Assembly: GCA_013138655.1 (NCBI GenBank)
Contig: WTCI01000113.1
Coordinates: forward strand, 1-7,705
Source of the DNA: Desulfuromonadaceae bacterium
GTDB lineage: Bacteria; Desulfobacterota; Desulfuromonadia; Desulfuromonadales; Geopsychrobacteraceae
Length of the DNA: 7,705 bases
Direction: 5' to 3'
Made by a program: the position numbers and the translations under genes. Numbering within the stretch: the first letter of the stretch is position 1; each line of letters starts with the position of its first letter. Below, piece by piece: positions 1-6,232 of this stretch. Below the pieces are notes generated by a model. The model saw nothing but the letters and a program-made list of their open reading frames with translations. It was not told where the DNA came from and did no database searches.

Positions 1-605
1 CCCATAAACAGGGTTCGTTCATGATTCCGGTTAAAAGGCGCATAAAGCTGCCGCATCAATTCGCAGGCCTTTTCACTGTCACTGCCGATGATGATCCGGT
101 CCGGCTTCATGAAATCTTCGATCGCCGCACCTTCCTTCAAAAATTCCGGATTACTGACAACATCGAAAGGAATCTGAACACCACGTCTTGCCAATTCCTC
201 GGTAACTGTTGCTCGCACCAGATCCGCCGTTCACACCGGCACTGTTGACTTATTGACGATCAGAGTATATTCGGTCATCAGTCTGCCGACATCTCGCGCG
301 ACGGCTTGAACATATTTAAGATCCGCAGAACCATCTTCACCGGGCGGGGTACCGACAGCAATGAAATAGATCTGTGTATCGGCCATCGCGTCAGCCAGAG
401 AGGTCGTAAATAGCAGTCGCCCTTCCGCGTGGTTTCGCAAAACCATTGCTTCCAGTCCAGGTTCATAAATCGGCAACTGTCCCTGTTTAAGCCCGGAAAT
501 TTTCTTCTCATCAACATCCACACAGTAAACACGATTCCCCATTTCGGCAAAGCAGGCCCCACTGACCAACCCCACATAACCCGTGCCGACTATCGTTAGA
601 TTCAT
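1..605 (-). pseudogene. ugd: UDP-glucose 6-dehydrogenase, 5' part, interrupted by an in-frame TGA; runs off the left edge
   Basis: The family oxidises UDP-glucose to UDP-glucuronate with two NAD+, feeding capsule and LPS sugar synthesis in the cytoplasm. The start is the ATG at 603-605, because GGAG lies 6 nt upstream; the ATG at 615-617 overlaps that site. Visible are the NAD-binding Rossmann loop VGTGYVG (residues 6-12), the ribose-binding Asp at 30, YEPGL (47-51), VGTPP (84-88) and KSTVPV (119-124). Codon 125 is TGA (231-233) where the family has Gly (STVPVGT). The same frame then continues without any shift to base 1 with typical sequence, including [20 protein letters not shown]. The change is explained by one substitution, GGA to TGA. 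The catalytic Cys region (GGxCFPKD) lies outside the window. Termination at 231 would give a 124-residue fragment without the catalytic centre. It is either a recent nonsense mutation or a base-call error. Family assignment is very sure; loss of function is not. Confidence 0.88.
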
Positions 606-640
606 CCCACACTCCAAAATCGCTTTATTGAGGACAGGTT

Positions 641-674
641 AAAATAAAAATGGGCTACAGATTCGTAACCCATT
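641..674 (-). terminator. Rho-independent terminator after tRNA-Arg
   Basis: Read on the minus strand, a 10-bp stem (AATGGGTTAC pairing with GTAGCCCATT, with one G-U pair) encloses a 6-nt loop (659-664). It is followed at once by a T-rich run equivalent to TTTTATTTT at 641-649. It starts 13 nt after the tRNA CCA end and closes the tRNA transcript before ugd. Only 35 bases remain between it and the ugd start, and I saw no convincing promoter there. Confidence 0.85.
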
Positions 675-687
675 CTAAGTTCGGTTC

Positions 688-764
688 TGGCGACCCCGAG
701 AGGATTCGAACCTCTGACCATCACCTTAGGAGGGTGCCGCTCTATCCAGCTGAGATACGGGGCC
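688..764 (-). tRNA. tRNA-Arg, anticodon CCU (reads AGG)
   Basis: This is a 77-nt cloverleaf with encoded CCA (688-690). The acceptor stem GGCCCCG/CGGGGTC pairs over 7 bp (one G-U). The anticodon loop is CTCCTAA with anticodon CCT. The T arm AGAGG-TTCGAAT-CCTCT is perfect. Arginine identity elements A20 and C35 are present, with G73 as discriminator. Two positions are not canonical: U10-C25 in the D stem (usually G10-C25) and G27-A43 at the top of the anticodon stem. The rest of the fold is intact, and the gene has its own promoter and terminator, so I consider it functional. Spurious translations across it on both strands are not genes. Confidence 0.96.
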
Positions 765-773
765 GCTCGAACG

Positions 774-802
774 CTTATAACCCAGCAGCAGAGTTTTTTC
801 AA
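774..802 (-). promoter_or_regulatory. Sigma-70-type promoter of tRNA-Arg
   Basis: On the minus strand, TTGAAA (797-802, 5/6 match to the -35 consensus) and TATAAG (774-779, 5/6 match to -10) are separated by exactly 17 bp. The -10 box ends 9 nt before the mature tRNA 5' end. The stretch between (CGTTCGAGC) is GC-rich, resembling the discriminator of stringently controlled stable-RNA promoters; that regulatory reading is inference. Confidence 0.72.
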
Positions 803-818
803 GCCAAGTCAGCCAAGC

Positions 819-855
819 AAAAAAAATTAAAACTTCAGCAAGCTGTAAACCTTGC
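819..855 (-). terminator. Weak candidate terminator overlapping the apt 3' end
   Basis: On the minus strand, GCAAG (851-855) can pair with CTTGC (838-842) around an 8-nt loop, followed after 5 nt by a T-rich run ending in eight Ts at 819-826. The stem is short and lies inside the last apt codons, so termination may be partial. The tRNA downstream has its own promoter, which is compatible with a stop here. Confidence 0.3.
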
Positions 856-1342
856 CCTCCGGGAGTTTGCTCCGACCGTTGAGAAATTCAAGTTCCGCCA
901 TAAACGCACATTCATAGATGACCGCATCGAACTGTTCGACAAGCTCAACAACAGCCGCCATGGTGCCACCTGTTGCCAGCAGATCATCGGCAATAATCAC
1001 CCGATCACCGGGCTTAAAAGCATCTGCATGGATTTCCAGGGTATCCGAGCCATATTCCAGTTCGTAACTGATACTACGCGTCTTATAGGGCAGTTTGCCC
1101 GGTTTACGAACCAGGGTGATTCCCGTCCCGAGCTTGTAAGCAAGCGCCGAACCGAGAATAAAACCACGTGCCTCGATTCCGACAATCTGATCGATCCTTT
1201 CCCCGACATAACGATGTGCCAGCAAATCGACCATCCGATGAAAGCTTTTCGCATCCGCCAAGAGGGTGGTAATATCTTTGAAAACAATACCTTTTTTCGG
1301 AAAATCCGGGACATCCCTGATAATCTCTTTCAATTGGTCCAT
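827..1342 (-). CDS. apt: Adenine phosphoribosyltransferase
   Basis: The enzyme converts adenine plus PRPP to AMP and pyrophosphate in cytoplasmic purine salvage. The protein has 171 residues, the usual length for bacterial Apt. The PRPP-binding loop is [13 protein letters not shown] (115-127), with the two acidic residues D119-D120 and the TGGT turn. RKPGKLP (79-85) is the family's flexible-loop motif, and the N-terminal [15 protein letters not shown] (14-28) is typical of Apt and unlike Hpt or Xpt. The start ATG at 1340-1342 is preceded by AAGGAG at 6-nt spacing. apt follows rpoS in the same direction, but a mobile-element-like repeat lies between them. Removing that repeat would leave a 20-nt gap, so apt was probably once the last gene of the rpoS operon. 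No frameshift or missing key residue is seen. Confidence 0.97.
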   Translation of the reverse strand: MDQLKEIIRDVPDFPKKGIVFKDITTLLADAKSFHRMVDLLAHRYVGERIDQIVGIEARGFILGSALAYKLGTGITLVRKPGKLPYKTRSISYELEYGSDTLEIHADAFKPGDRVIIADDLLATGGTMAAVVELVEQFDAVIYECAFMAELEFLNGRSKLPEGKVYSLLKF

Positions 1343-1362
1343 TTCAAACTCCTTCTGACATG

Positions 1363-1527
1363 CTAGTGGCCCGTGCGGTTAATCGTGACGCGTAATTCTG
1401 AGACATTTTGATTGCTGTCAAGGCGTGCCGATGAAGGCCTAGCCTGCGTTAAGCCAAAGAGGTACAACGCAGACAGCGAGCAAAAGGGCCAGAATTAAAG
1501 GATAGGATTAGCCGCACGGGCCACTAG
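1363..1527. mobile_element. MITE-like element with 22-bp terminal inverted repeats between rpoS and apt
   Basis: The outer 22 bp at 1363-1384 and 1506-1527 are inverted copies with one mismatch (21/22; core CTAGTGGCCCGTGCGG). Both ends are CTAG, which is self-complementary and may be a 4-bp target duplication; the element proper would then be 157 bp (1367-1523). Inside, further inverted segments are visible: TAATTCTG at 1393-1400 against CAGAATTA at 1489-1496, an imperfect arm ending in CTGT near 1415-1418, and CTGCGTT/AACGCAG at 1444-1450 and 1466-1472. The whole unit can therefore fold into a long branched hairpin. It has no coding capacity, so movement would need a transposase acting in trans. 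The TAG stop of rpoS (1524-1526) lies inside the terminal CTAG. The transposase family is not identified. Confidence 0.8.
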
Positions 1528-2507
1528 TCTTCTATGTTGTCATCTGTCATTTGCTCTTCAAGTGTTTTGCGTAACTTGGCAAGACTTTTTGCTTCAATCT
1601 GCCTGATTCTTTCCCGGGTCACGCCAAATTTCCGCCCAATGGTATCTAGAGTTTGCGGTTCACGGTCATTCAGACCAAAACGCAACGAGAGGATTTCCTG
1701 TTCATTTTCAGAGAGCTCTTCCATCCACTCGAGCACGTGGGAAAAACGATCCAGATCCTCAATCACGCGACCCGGATCAACCAGATTTTTATCCTCTATG
1801 GTATCGATAAGACTATAATCGCTATTGTCCCCCATCGGATGTTCGATGGAATACGTTTTTTTCAGTAGAATCATCATCCGCCGCACATAAGCAACATCCG
1901 CGCTCATCGCTTCGGCAATCTCTTCAAGCGAAGGGTCGCGCTTTAAGCGCTGAACCAGCTCACGGCTGATTTTTATCAGCTTGTTGATATCGTCCGCGAC
2001 ATGAACAGGGAGACGAATCGTACGGCTCTGGTTGACCAGAGCCCGCTCGATCGATTGCCGAACCCACCAAGTGGCGTAAGTTGAGAAGCGACAGCCTTTG
2101 CTGACCTTAAATTTCTCGACCGCCTTGATCAAGCCCATATTCCCTTCTTCAATCAAGTCAAGAAAAGGCAGGCCACGATTCATATAGCGTTTGGCAATTT
2201 TAACCACAAGGCGTAGATTCGATTCAATCATGCGCGCCCGGGCCGCTTCGTCCCCTTGAGCAATCAGACCGGCCAATTCCCGTTCATCTGCGGCTGTCAG
2301 CAGGGTGCTTTTCTGTATTTCCTTCAAGTACAGCTTGATGGCATCAGCGGCGACATAATCATCTTCCGGATGGGCAGTCTTTTCAGCAACAACATTCTTA
2401 TTATCTTTGGCATTTTCTGCCGGCTCGACTTTCCTAAATCCAGCCAGCTCCTGTTCACTGCCTGCCTGCTCGCGACCACGCTCAAACTCAGACAACATTT
2501 CATCCAT
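1524..2507 (-). CDS. rpoS: RNA polymerase sigma factor RpoS (sigma-38/S)
   Basis: It directs RNA polymerase to stationary-phase and general-stress promoters. The protein has 327 residues, close to the E. coli length. Regions in order: variable acidic N-terminus (1-54); region 1.2 (55-85); region 2 (about 94-164) with core-binding [17 protein letters not shown] (117-133) and -10 recognition helix [16 protein letters not shown] (141-156); region 3 (about 168-245); region 4 (260-315) with the -35 helix-turn-helix [19 protein letters not shown] (295-313). The absence of a long region 1.1 and the position after nlpD favour RpoS over RpoD. GGGGAGG sits 7 nt before the ATG (2505-2507). At the site of E. 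coli Lys173, the RssB recognition residue, this protein has Asp (RLPVHVADD, 165-173). The stop codon falls within the end of the MITE-like element, so the C-terminus is probably unchanged by the insertion. Confidence 0.95.
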   Translation of the reverse strand: MDEMLSEFERGREQAGSEQELAGFRKVEPAENAKDNKNVVAEKTAHPEDDYVAADAIKLYLKEIQKSTLLTAADERELAGLIAQGDEAARARMIESNLRLVVKIAKRYMNRGLPFLDLIEEGNMGLIKAVEKFKVSKGCRFSTYATWWVRQSIERALVNQSRTIRLPVHVADDINKLIKISRELVQRLKRDPSLEEIAEAMSADVAYVRRMMILLKKTYSIEHPMGDNSDYSLIDTIEDKNLVDPGRVIEDLDRFSHVLEWMEELSENEQEILSLRFGLNDREPQTLDTIGRKFGVTRERIRQIEAKSLAKLRKTLEEQMTDDNIED

Positions 2508-2536
2508 AACAACCTCCCCAAGAAGATATCATTAAA

Positions 2537-2565
2537 ATTCCAGATCACAGTCTAGGTGACGTCAA
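2537..2565 (-). promoter_or_regulatory. Candidate promoter upstream of rpoS
   Basis: In the 62-nt gap after nlpD, the minus strand carries TTGACG (2560-2565, 5/6 match to -35) and TGGAAT (2537-2542, 4/6 match to -10), 17 bp apart. The -10 box ends 29 nt before the rpoS start. It would let rpoS be transcribed separately from the long operon, as in enterobacteria where the main rpoS promoter is inside nlpD. This rests on consensus matching alone. Confidence 0.38.
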
Positions 2566-2569
2566 GAAA

Positions 2570-3376
2570 CTATGGCAAGTACAAAATCGGATTGACCGCA
2601 ACCTTTCCTTTGCGAACCTCAAAGTGCAGGCGCGGAGCCCCCCCGGCGGGAGGTATCCCGGAAAGAGCAATCTTCTCCCCTTTGCTGACAAAATCCCCTT
2701 GGCGAACATAAAGCCGTTGATTAAATCCATAAACCGTAAACAGGTCATTTTCATGCTGCAGAATGATCAGCTGACCGTACCCCTGGACACCATCCCCACC
2801 ATAAATCACCTTACCAGCCTCAGCTGCAGTCACCGCAGTTCCGCTACGAACAGCGATCTCAATGCCCTTTCCTCCTCCCGCCTTTGCCACTGTACTGAAA
2901 GAGCGGACAATTTTGCCACGTAACGGCCACTGAAGCTTTTTGACCGTTGTGGCTTTAGCCGGGCGCTGTTGTACGGGCTTTTTTTTGCGTGGAGAAGGCG
3001 GCGATTTTATCGTTGATTTCTTACCACTTGAAACCGCTTTTTTCGGCACAGGGGGCGGAGCGACTGCTTTGGCCGCTGGTGCTGATTTCACAATGGGGAC
3101 ATAACGAACCCGATCGGCTCCTGGAATATAAAGTCGGGTACCGGCTCGCAATCGAGTCGGATCAGAAATATGATTCACCCTGGCAATCGTTGTTTCAGCA
3201 ACGCCATAGCTGCGGCTGATTCGGTACAATGTCTGCCCCGGTTTCACGGTATGATAAATTCCACAGCCACAAGAGCAGAGCAACAGCAGAACCGAAAAAC
3301 CAGCCAGCAGATATCGACAAACGATTTTTCTCGTATGTGGATCCATGCTCAAAACTGTTTTGTTCTGACAGCTCAT
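2570..3376 (-). CDS. nlpD: NlpD-like lipoprotein: LysM plus degenerate M23/LytM domain
   Basis: NlpD is an outer-membrane lipoprotein of the divisome that in E. coli activates the amidase AmiC rather than cutting murein itself. Counting from the ATG at 3374-3376 (268 aa), there is a hydrophobic signal (23-33) and a cysteine-rich lipobox-like LCSC (33-36). A LysM domain follows (about 42-86, HTVKPGQTLYRISRSYGV), then a Pro/Lys/Ala-rich linker (about 96-146) and an M23 domain (149-266). The first zinc motif HxGxD reads K170-G-I-E173, and the second HxH reads R249-L-H251, so the zinc site is broken. The same changes (KGID and RLHFE) occur in E. coli NlpD, supporting a regulatory rather than enzymatic role. 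The start is uncertain: the ATG at 3374-3376 has AGGTG upstream, while the ATG at 3344-3346 gives a shorter n-region but a poor ribosome site. It lies between yqaA and rpoS. Confidence 0.9.
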   Translation of the reverse strand: MSCQNKTVLSMDPHTRKIVCRYLLAGFSVLLLLCSCGCGIYHTVKPGQTLYRISRSYGVAETTIARVNHISDPTRLRAGTRLYIPGADRVRYVPIVKSAPAAKAVAPPPVPKKAVSSGKKSTIKSPPSPRKKKPVQQRPAKATTVKKLQWPLRGKIVRSFSTVAKAGGGKGIEIAVRSGTAVTAAEAGKVIYGGDGVQGYGQLIILQHENDLFTVYGFNQRLYVRQGDFVSKGEKIALSGIPPAGGAPRLHFEVRKGKVAVNPILYLP

Positions 3377-3392
3377 CCAGCCACACCTGTAA

Positions 3393-3470
3393 CTTCTGGG
3401 AGGCTGTCGGACTATCCATGAGCCAGCTGCAAATCCGGCTGTTTGGCCCGGATAGTCCGACAGTCTTCTG
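3393..3470. repeat. Palindromic REP-like element between yqaA and nlpD
   Basis: CTGTCGGACTATCC (3404-3417) and its exact reverse complement (3450-3463) form a perfect 14-bp inverted repeat around a 32-nt loop. A second small stem, AGCC (3421-3424) with GGCT (3437-3440), lies in the loop. CTTCTG occurs in direct orientation just outside both arms (3393-3398 and 3465-3470) and could be a short target duplication. No T-run follows the stem on either strand, so it is not a canonical terminator. Removing one copy of the direct repeat plus the arms would shorten the yqaA-nlpD gap from 106 to 34 nt. In mRNA the hairpin would separate the upstream operon from nlpD-rpoS. Confidence 0.75.
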
Positions 3471-3482
3471 AAAAATGATATA

Positions 3483-4076
3483 TCAGTGTAAGTATTGAAC
3501 GAGGATTAAAACACCAATCACCAAAATCAAAAACAAAATCGTCAGTATATTGAAATATTTTTCGATCAAAACCCTGGCAGGGCGACCAAGATAATAAAAC
3601 ATCGCAGCGACCAGAAAAAAACGTAATCCACGACTGATCAATGAAGCGACTGCAAAAATCGGAAAATTGATCTGAAATGCCCCTGAAGCAATCGTGAAAA
3701 TTTTATAGGGGATCGGGGTGAATCCGGCAGCAAACACCGTCCAGAAGTCGTACTGGTCAAAAAGTGCTTTAACCTGGCCAAACCCTTCTGCTGTTACCCC
3801 GGGGATATATTGATAAAAGATCGTGCAAACCTGATCCCACAAGCCCCAGCCTATAAGGTAACCGAGCATCCCGCCGGCGACCGACCCCAAGGTGGCAACC
3901 AGAGCAAAACGGTAGGATCTGGCCGGTATCGCCAGACAAAGGGCGAGCAACAAAACATCAGGCGGAACGGGGAAAAAACTGGCCTCGGCAAAAGCCAAAA
4001 GACCCAGAGCCGGAACACCGTAAGGGGTATTAGCCCAGGAAAGAACCCAGTCATATAAACGACGAACTGCTTTCAT
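3483..4076 (-). CDS. YqaA/DedA-type (VTT domain) inner-membrane protein
   Basis: It is a 197-residue integral membrane protein of the YqaA branch of the DedA/VTT superfamily, whose better-known members are linked to phospholipid translocation and envelope homeostasis; the role of this branch is not established. The typical N-terminal YDWVLSWANTPYG (8-20) is present. Hydrophobic segments lie near 21-50, 57-80, 112-132, 136-163 and 174-194. Conserved superfamily features are E31 with FFPVPPD (34-40), FTPIPYKIF (119-127) and SRGLRFF (148-154). I chose the ATG at 4074-4076 rather than the one at 4113-4115: it begins 1 nt after the pcm TGA stop, has AGG about 7 nt upstream, and yields the family-typical N-terminus, whereas the longer form overlaps pcm by 38 nt. 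A yqaA gene between pcm and nlpD is also seen in other proteobacteria. Confidence 0.85.
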   Translation of the reverse strand: MKAVRRLYDWVLSWANTPYGVPALGLLAFAEASFFPVPPDVLLLALCLAIPARSYRFALVATLGSVAGGMLGYLIGWGLWDQVCTIFYQYIPGVTAEGFGQVKALFDQYDFWTVFAAGFTPIPYKIFTIASGAFQINFPIFAVASLISRGLRFFLVAAMFYYLGRPARVLIEKYFNILTILFLILVIGVLILVQYLH

Positions 4077-4077
4077 A

Positions 4078-4734
4078 TCAACCTGGGATATCCGTTTTCC
4101 AAGCTTGCTCACCAATCAACGGAACGAAGCGGCAGCCCATCAACTGCTCACGCTTCAAGCTTCCGTCTTCAAGCCGGGTCACACGCATCAATATCTGCTG
4201 ATAACGGTCCCCGACCGGCAGGACCAGTCTCCCGCCTGTTTCCAGCTGGGCAAGATATTCATTGGGGATATCGGGAGCTCCGGCAGCCACCAGGATCCCA
4301 TCGAAGGGGGCCTGATCCTGCCAGCCAATTGTTCCGTCAGCAACCTTGATATTGATATTACTCAGACAAAGCTGGTCAAGAACTTTTCGGGCACGACCGG
4401 CGAGCAGAGAGATTCGCTCAATAGAATAAACCCGTTTCGCCAGCAAAGAAAGGATAGCTGTCTGGTAGCCGGAACCGGTACCGATTTCGAGGATTCGCTC
4501 TCCTCCCCGTAACTCAAGAGCCGCAGTCATCGCTGCAACCATATACGGTTGCGAAATGGTCTGCCTTTCACCGATTGGCAAGGAAGCATCACTGTACGCA
4601 TGACTCTGCAAGCCGGGTTCAACAAACAGGTGGCGCGGCACCTGTAACATGGCATCAATCACGCGCGGATCTTCAACTTTACGGGCAATAATTTGTTGTT
4701 CCACCATGCGACGACGCGCAATTGAATAATCCAT
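4078..4734 (-). CDS. pcm: Protein-L-isoaspartate O-methyltransferase
   Basis: Pcm uses S-adenosylmethionine to methylate isoaspartyl residues formed by protein ageing, starting their repair; it matters chiefly in stationary phase. The protein has 218 residues from the ATG at 4732-4734. Motifs visible are [12 protein letters not shown] (57-68), the family's substrate-proximal signature; SAM motif [13 protein letters not shown] (82-93); YSIER (103-107), with the ribose-binding acidic residue; and [14 protein letters not shown] (144-157). A TTG codon directly before the ATG also lies in frame, but the ATG is preferred because its A is the last base of the surE stop (TGATG), a standard coupling junction with no strong ribosome site of its own. 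yqaA follows after 1 nt. surE-pcm adjacency is conserved in many proteobacteria. Confidence 0.96.
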   Translation of the reverse strand: MDYSIARRRMVEQQIIARKVEDPRVIDAMLQVPRHLFVEPGLQSHAYSDASLPIGERQTISQPYMVAAMTAALELRGGERILEIGTGSGYQTAILSLLAKRVYSIERISLLAGRARKVLDQLCLSNINIKVADGTIGWQDQAPFDGILVAAGAPDIPNEYLAQLETGGRLVLPVGDRYQQILMRVTRLEDGSLKREQLMGCRFVPLIGEQAWKTDIPG

Positions 4735-5492
4735 CAATCATGACCCAGGAAAGAGGAGAGCGACCATTCACGCAAAGCAGCAAAAGCTGCATCATTGGTC
4801 AAATCGGTCCGTAGCGGTGTCACGGAAATCATCTTGTCGTTTATTGCGTTGCAATCACTGCCCGGCATATCTTCAAACCCGACCTCCCCTCCCCCTATCC
4901 AGTAATAATGGCGTCCACGTGGGTCCTGGTTGACCGTAACGGCAGCTCCATACTGACGCTTACCCTGGCGAGTCAGTTGGACTCCGCAATAGCCCCCTGA
5001 AGGGACATTGATATTCAGGAAAGTCCTTTCCGGCAAACCATTTTTAAGGATTTTTGCGGCAATTCCTCGTGAGAATTCGGCCGCAACATGAAGATCATCG
5101 GTGGTGAATTGCAAACTGTCGAGGGAAACAGCAAATGCCGGCAGCCCCATCAGCGAAGCTTCCATAGCCGCACAAACGGTCCCGGAATAAGTGATATCGT
5201 CTCCCAGGTTGCTGCCACGGTTTATTCCAGAGACAACCAGATCGGGGAGTTCCTGCAAAAGACCATGAATACCCAGGTTGACACAATCGGTCGGAGTACC
5301 GTCGACAGCGAAAACATCCGGCTTGATCTCCTCTGCCCGTAACGGATGCTCCAATGTCAGGGCGTGGGCGACAGCACTTCTGTTGCGATCAGGCGCCACG
5401 GTAACAACCCGGCCAAGGACGCGTAATGCCTCAGCTAAAGCCCTTATCCCAAGCGAGCGCACGCCATCATCATTGGTGACCAGGATTAACAC
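4734..5492 (-). CDS. surE: 5'/3'-nucleotidase SurE
   Basis: SurE is a metal-dependent phosphatase that releases phosphate from 5'- and 3'-nucleoside monophosphates and is required for stationary-phase survival in E. coli. The 252-residue protein is of normal length. The metal ligands are in place: D8-D9 in TNDDG (6-10), S39 in APDRNRSA (33-40) and N91 in [19 protein letters not shown] (88-106). [11 protein letters not shown] (61-71) is also characteristic. The common GTVGAAMEG reads GTVCAAMEA (104-112), a mild change. The start is GTG at 5490-5492, supported by AAGG about 6 nt upstream, which overlaps the merR stop; NDDG then falls at the usual position. It sits 8 nt after merR and overlaps pcm by one base, so translation of all three is probably coupled. 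Confidence 0.97.
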   Translation of the reverse strand: MLILVTNDDGVRSLGIRALAEALRVLGRVVTVAPDRNRSAVAHALTLEHPLRAEEIKPDVFAVDGTPTDCVNLGIHGLLQELPDLVVSGINRGSNLGDDITYSGTVCAAMEASLMGLPAFAVSLDSLQFTTDDLHVAAEFSRGIAAKILKNGLPERTFLNINVPSGGYCGVQLTRQGKRQYGAAVTVNQDPRGRHYYWIGGGEVGFEDMPGSDCNAINDKMISVTPLRTDLTNDAAFAALREWSLSSFLGHD

Positions 5493-5500
5493 AGCACACC

Positions 5501-5863
5501 TTATTCAGAGAGGGAATTTCCACGGAGGCGTTGTTGAATACGCAACAAATCAATTTTAACCTTTTTGAGGACTTGCTCTGCTGTGAGCCTGTCCGACTCA
5601 CTGTGGTTGGACAAATTAATTTCAGAGGATATTTTTTTACGGGCTCCAGCAATAGTAAAGCCCTGCCGATAAAGAAGATCCTTTATCAACAGGGCTGTTT
5701 CAACATCTTTACGACGATAAAGCCGTTGCTTAGCACGACTTTTTACCGGCTGTAAAACGGAAAACTCAGTCTCCCAATAACGCAGGACATGAGTCTTTAC
5801 TTTCAGCAGAGCCGCAACCTCGCCGATTTTGAAATAGAACTTATCAGGTATCTCGACCGTCAT
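5501..5863 (-). CDS. Small MerR-family transcriptional regulator
   Basis: It is a 120-residue DNA-binding protein. The winged helix-turn-helix spans residues 10-75: [21 protein letters not shown] (11-31) is the MerR recognition signature, followed by the wing with [10 protein letters not shown] (46-55) and [14 protein letters not shown] (63-76). The remaining 45 residues are charged with leucines at intervals (99-113), suggesting the dimerisation coiled coil. There is no effector domain and no cysteine anywhere, so metal or redox sensing of the classical kind is unlikely; the target and signal are unknown. It lies between ihfA and surE (gaps of 20 and 8 nt). Its ribosome site is weak (TTGAG), consistent with reading from the ihfA transcript. 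Family assignment is firm, function unassigned. Confidence 0.92.
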   Translation of the reverse strand: MTVEIPDKFYFKIGEVAALLKVKTHVLRYWETEFSVLQPVKSRAKQRLYRRKDVETALLIKDLLYRQGFTIAGARKKISSEINLSNHSESDRLTAEQVLKKVKIDLLRIQQRLRGNSLSE

Positions 5864-5883
5864 TTAGCTCAAAACACTTATTA

Positions 5884-6168
5884 TCAGGCGTCTTCGCCGT
5901 TGATTGCCGCTTTTAGAACCTGACTCGGCTTAAATGTCAAAATTTTTCGCGCAGAGATCTCGATTTCATCCCCGGTCTGCGGATTACGACCGCGACGAGA
6001 AGCTTTTTCTTTGACGACAAAGTTACCAAATCCGGCAATCTTGATCTTTTCACCCTCCTCCAGAGTCGATTTCATCAGATCAAAAACCATCTCAACAATC
6101 GCAGCCGATTCTTTCTTAGAAAAACCAGTTGTCAGATAAACACTCTCAATAAGATCAGCTTTAGTCAT
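5884..6168 (-). CDS. ihfA: Integration host factor subunit alpha
   Basis: IhfA pairs with IhfB to bind and sharply bend DNA at specific sites, acting in transcription (notably sigma-54 promoters), replication and recombination. The 94-residue protein is typical of the IHF/HU family. It shows the helical dimer body MTKADLIESVYLTTGFSKKE (1-20), the conserved IAGFGNF (44-50), the DNA-intercalating tip GRNPQTGDEI (60-69) with Pro63, and the C-terminal ARKILTFKPSQVLK (73-86). The alpha rather than beta or HU assignment rests on its place directly after pheT, as in E. coli. A strong GGGAGGG site lies about 4 nt before the ATG (6166-6168). The preceding 99-nt gap holds a candidate promoter, a hairpin and a possible IHF site. 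Confidence 0.95.
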   Translation of the reverse strand: MTKADLIESVYLTTGFSKKESAAIVEMVFDLMKSTLEEGEKIKIAGFGNFVVKEKASRRGRNPQTGDEIEISARKILTFKPSQVLKAAINGEDA

Positions 6169-6182
6169 AATCCCTCCCGCAC

Positions 6183-6199
6183 AGGCGCAATAAACGCCT
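6183..6199 (-). promoter_or_regulatory. Small hairpin in the ihfA leader
   Basis: AGGCG and CGCCT form a perfect 5-bp stem with a 7-nt loop (6188-6194), extendable past a bulge by CAC/GTG on the minus strand. It lies about 15 nt upstream of the ihfA start, next to its ribosome site. No T-run follows, so it is not a terminator; it might affect mRNA stability or translation. Confidence 0.35.
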
Positions 6200-6211
6200 C
6201 GTGGAATCTAC

Positions 6212-6224
6212 TATCTATTTGATT
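6212..6224 (-). promoter_or_regulatory. Possible IHF-binding site upstream of ihfA
   Basis: AATCAAATAGATA on the minus strand matches the IHF consensus WATCARNNNNTTR at all but one specified position (ATA for TTR). It lies just downstream of the predicted transcription start, where binding could cause autorepression as known for E. coli ihfA. A single short match in AT-rich DNA is weak evidence. Confidence 0.25.
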
Positions 6225-6232
6225 TTTCAGGA

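Noticed and set aside
200..233. Selenocysteine at the ugd TGA
   Set aside because: The family has Gly here, not Cys, in a nucleotide-binding loop, and I see no convincing SECIS hairpin with a GU apex immediately downstream.
602..802. Minus-strand frame of 66 codons containing SWIERHPP and VRGSNPLG
   Set aside because: This is the sense-strand translation of the tRNA itself and spans the tRNA promoter and terminator.
650..1366. Long plus-strand reading frame of 238 codons across tRNA-Arg and apt
   Set aside because: It is antisense to apt, and its N-terminal part (GDPERIRTSD) is the well-known spurious translation of a tRNA-Arg gene. There is no ribosome site.
1524..2555. Plus-strand reading frames opposite rpoS (1534-1818, 1653-1868, 2256-2555)
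   Set aside because: They are antisense shadows of a strongly conserved gene, with no ribosome sites and no family resemblance.
3393..3470. Intrinsic terminator after yqaA
   Set aside because: The stem is strong, but the loop is 32 nt and no T-run follows on the minus strand. A repeat element fits better.
4105..4512. Plus-strand frame of 135 codons opposite pcm
   Set aside because: It is antisense to a clear methyltransferase, with no recognisable motifs and no initiation signals.
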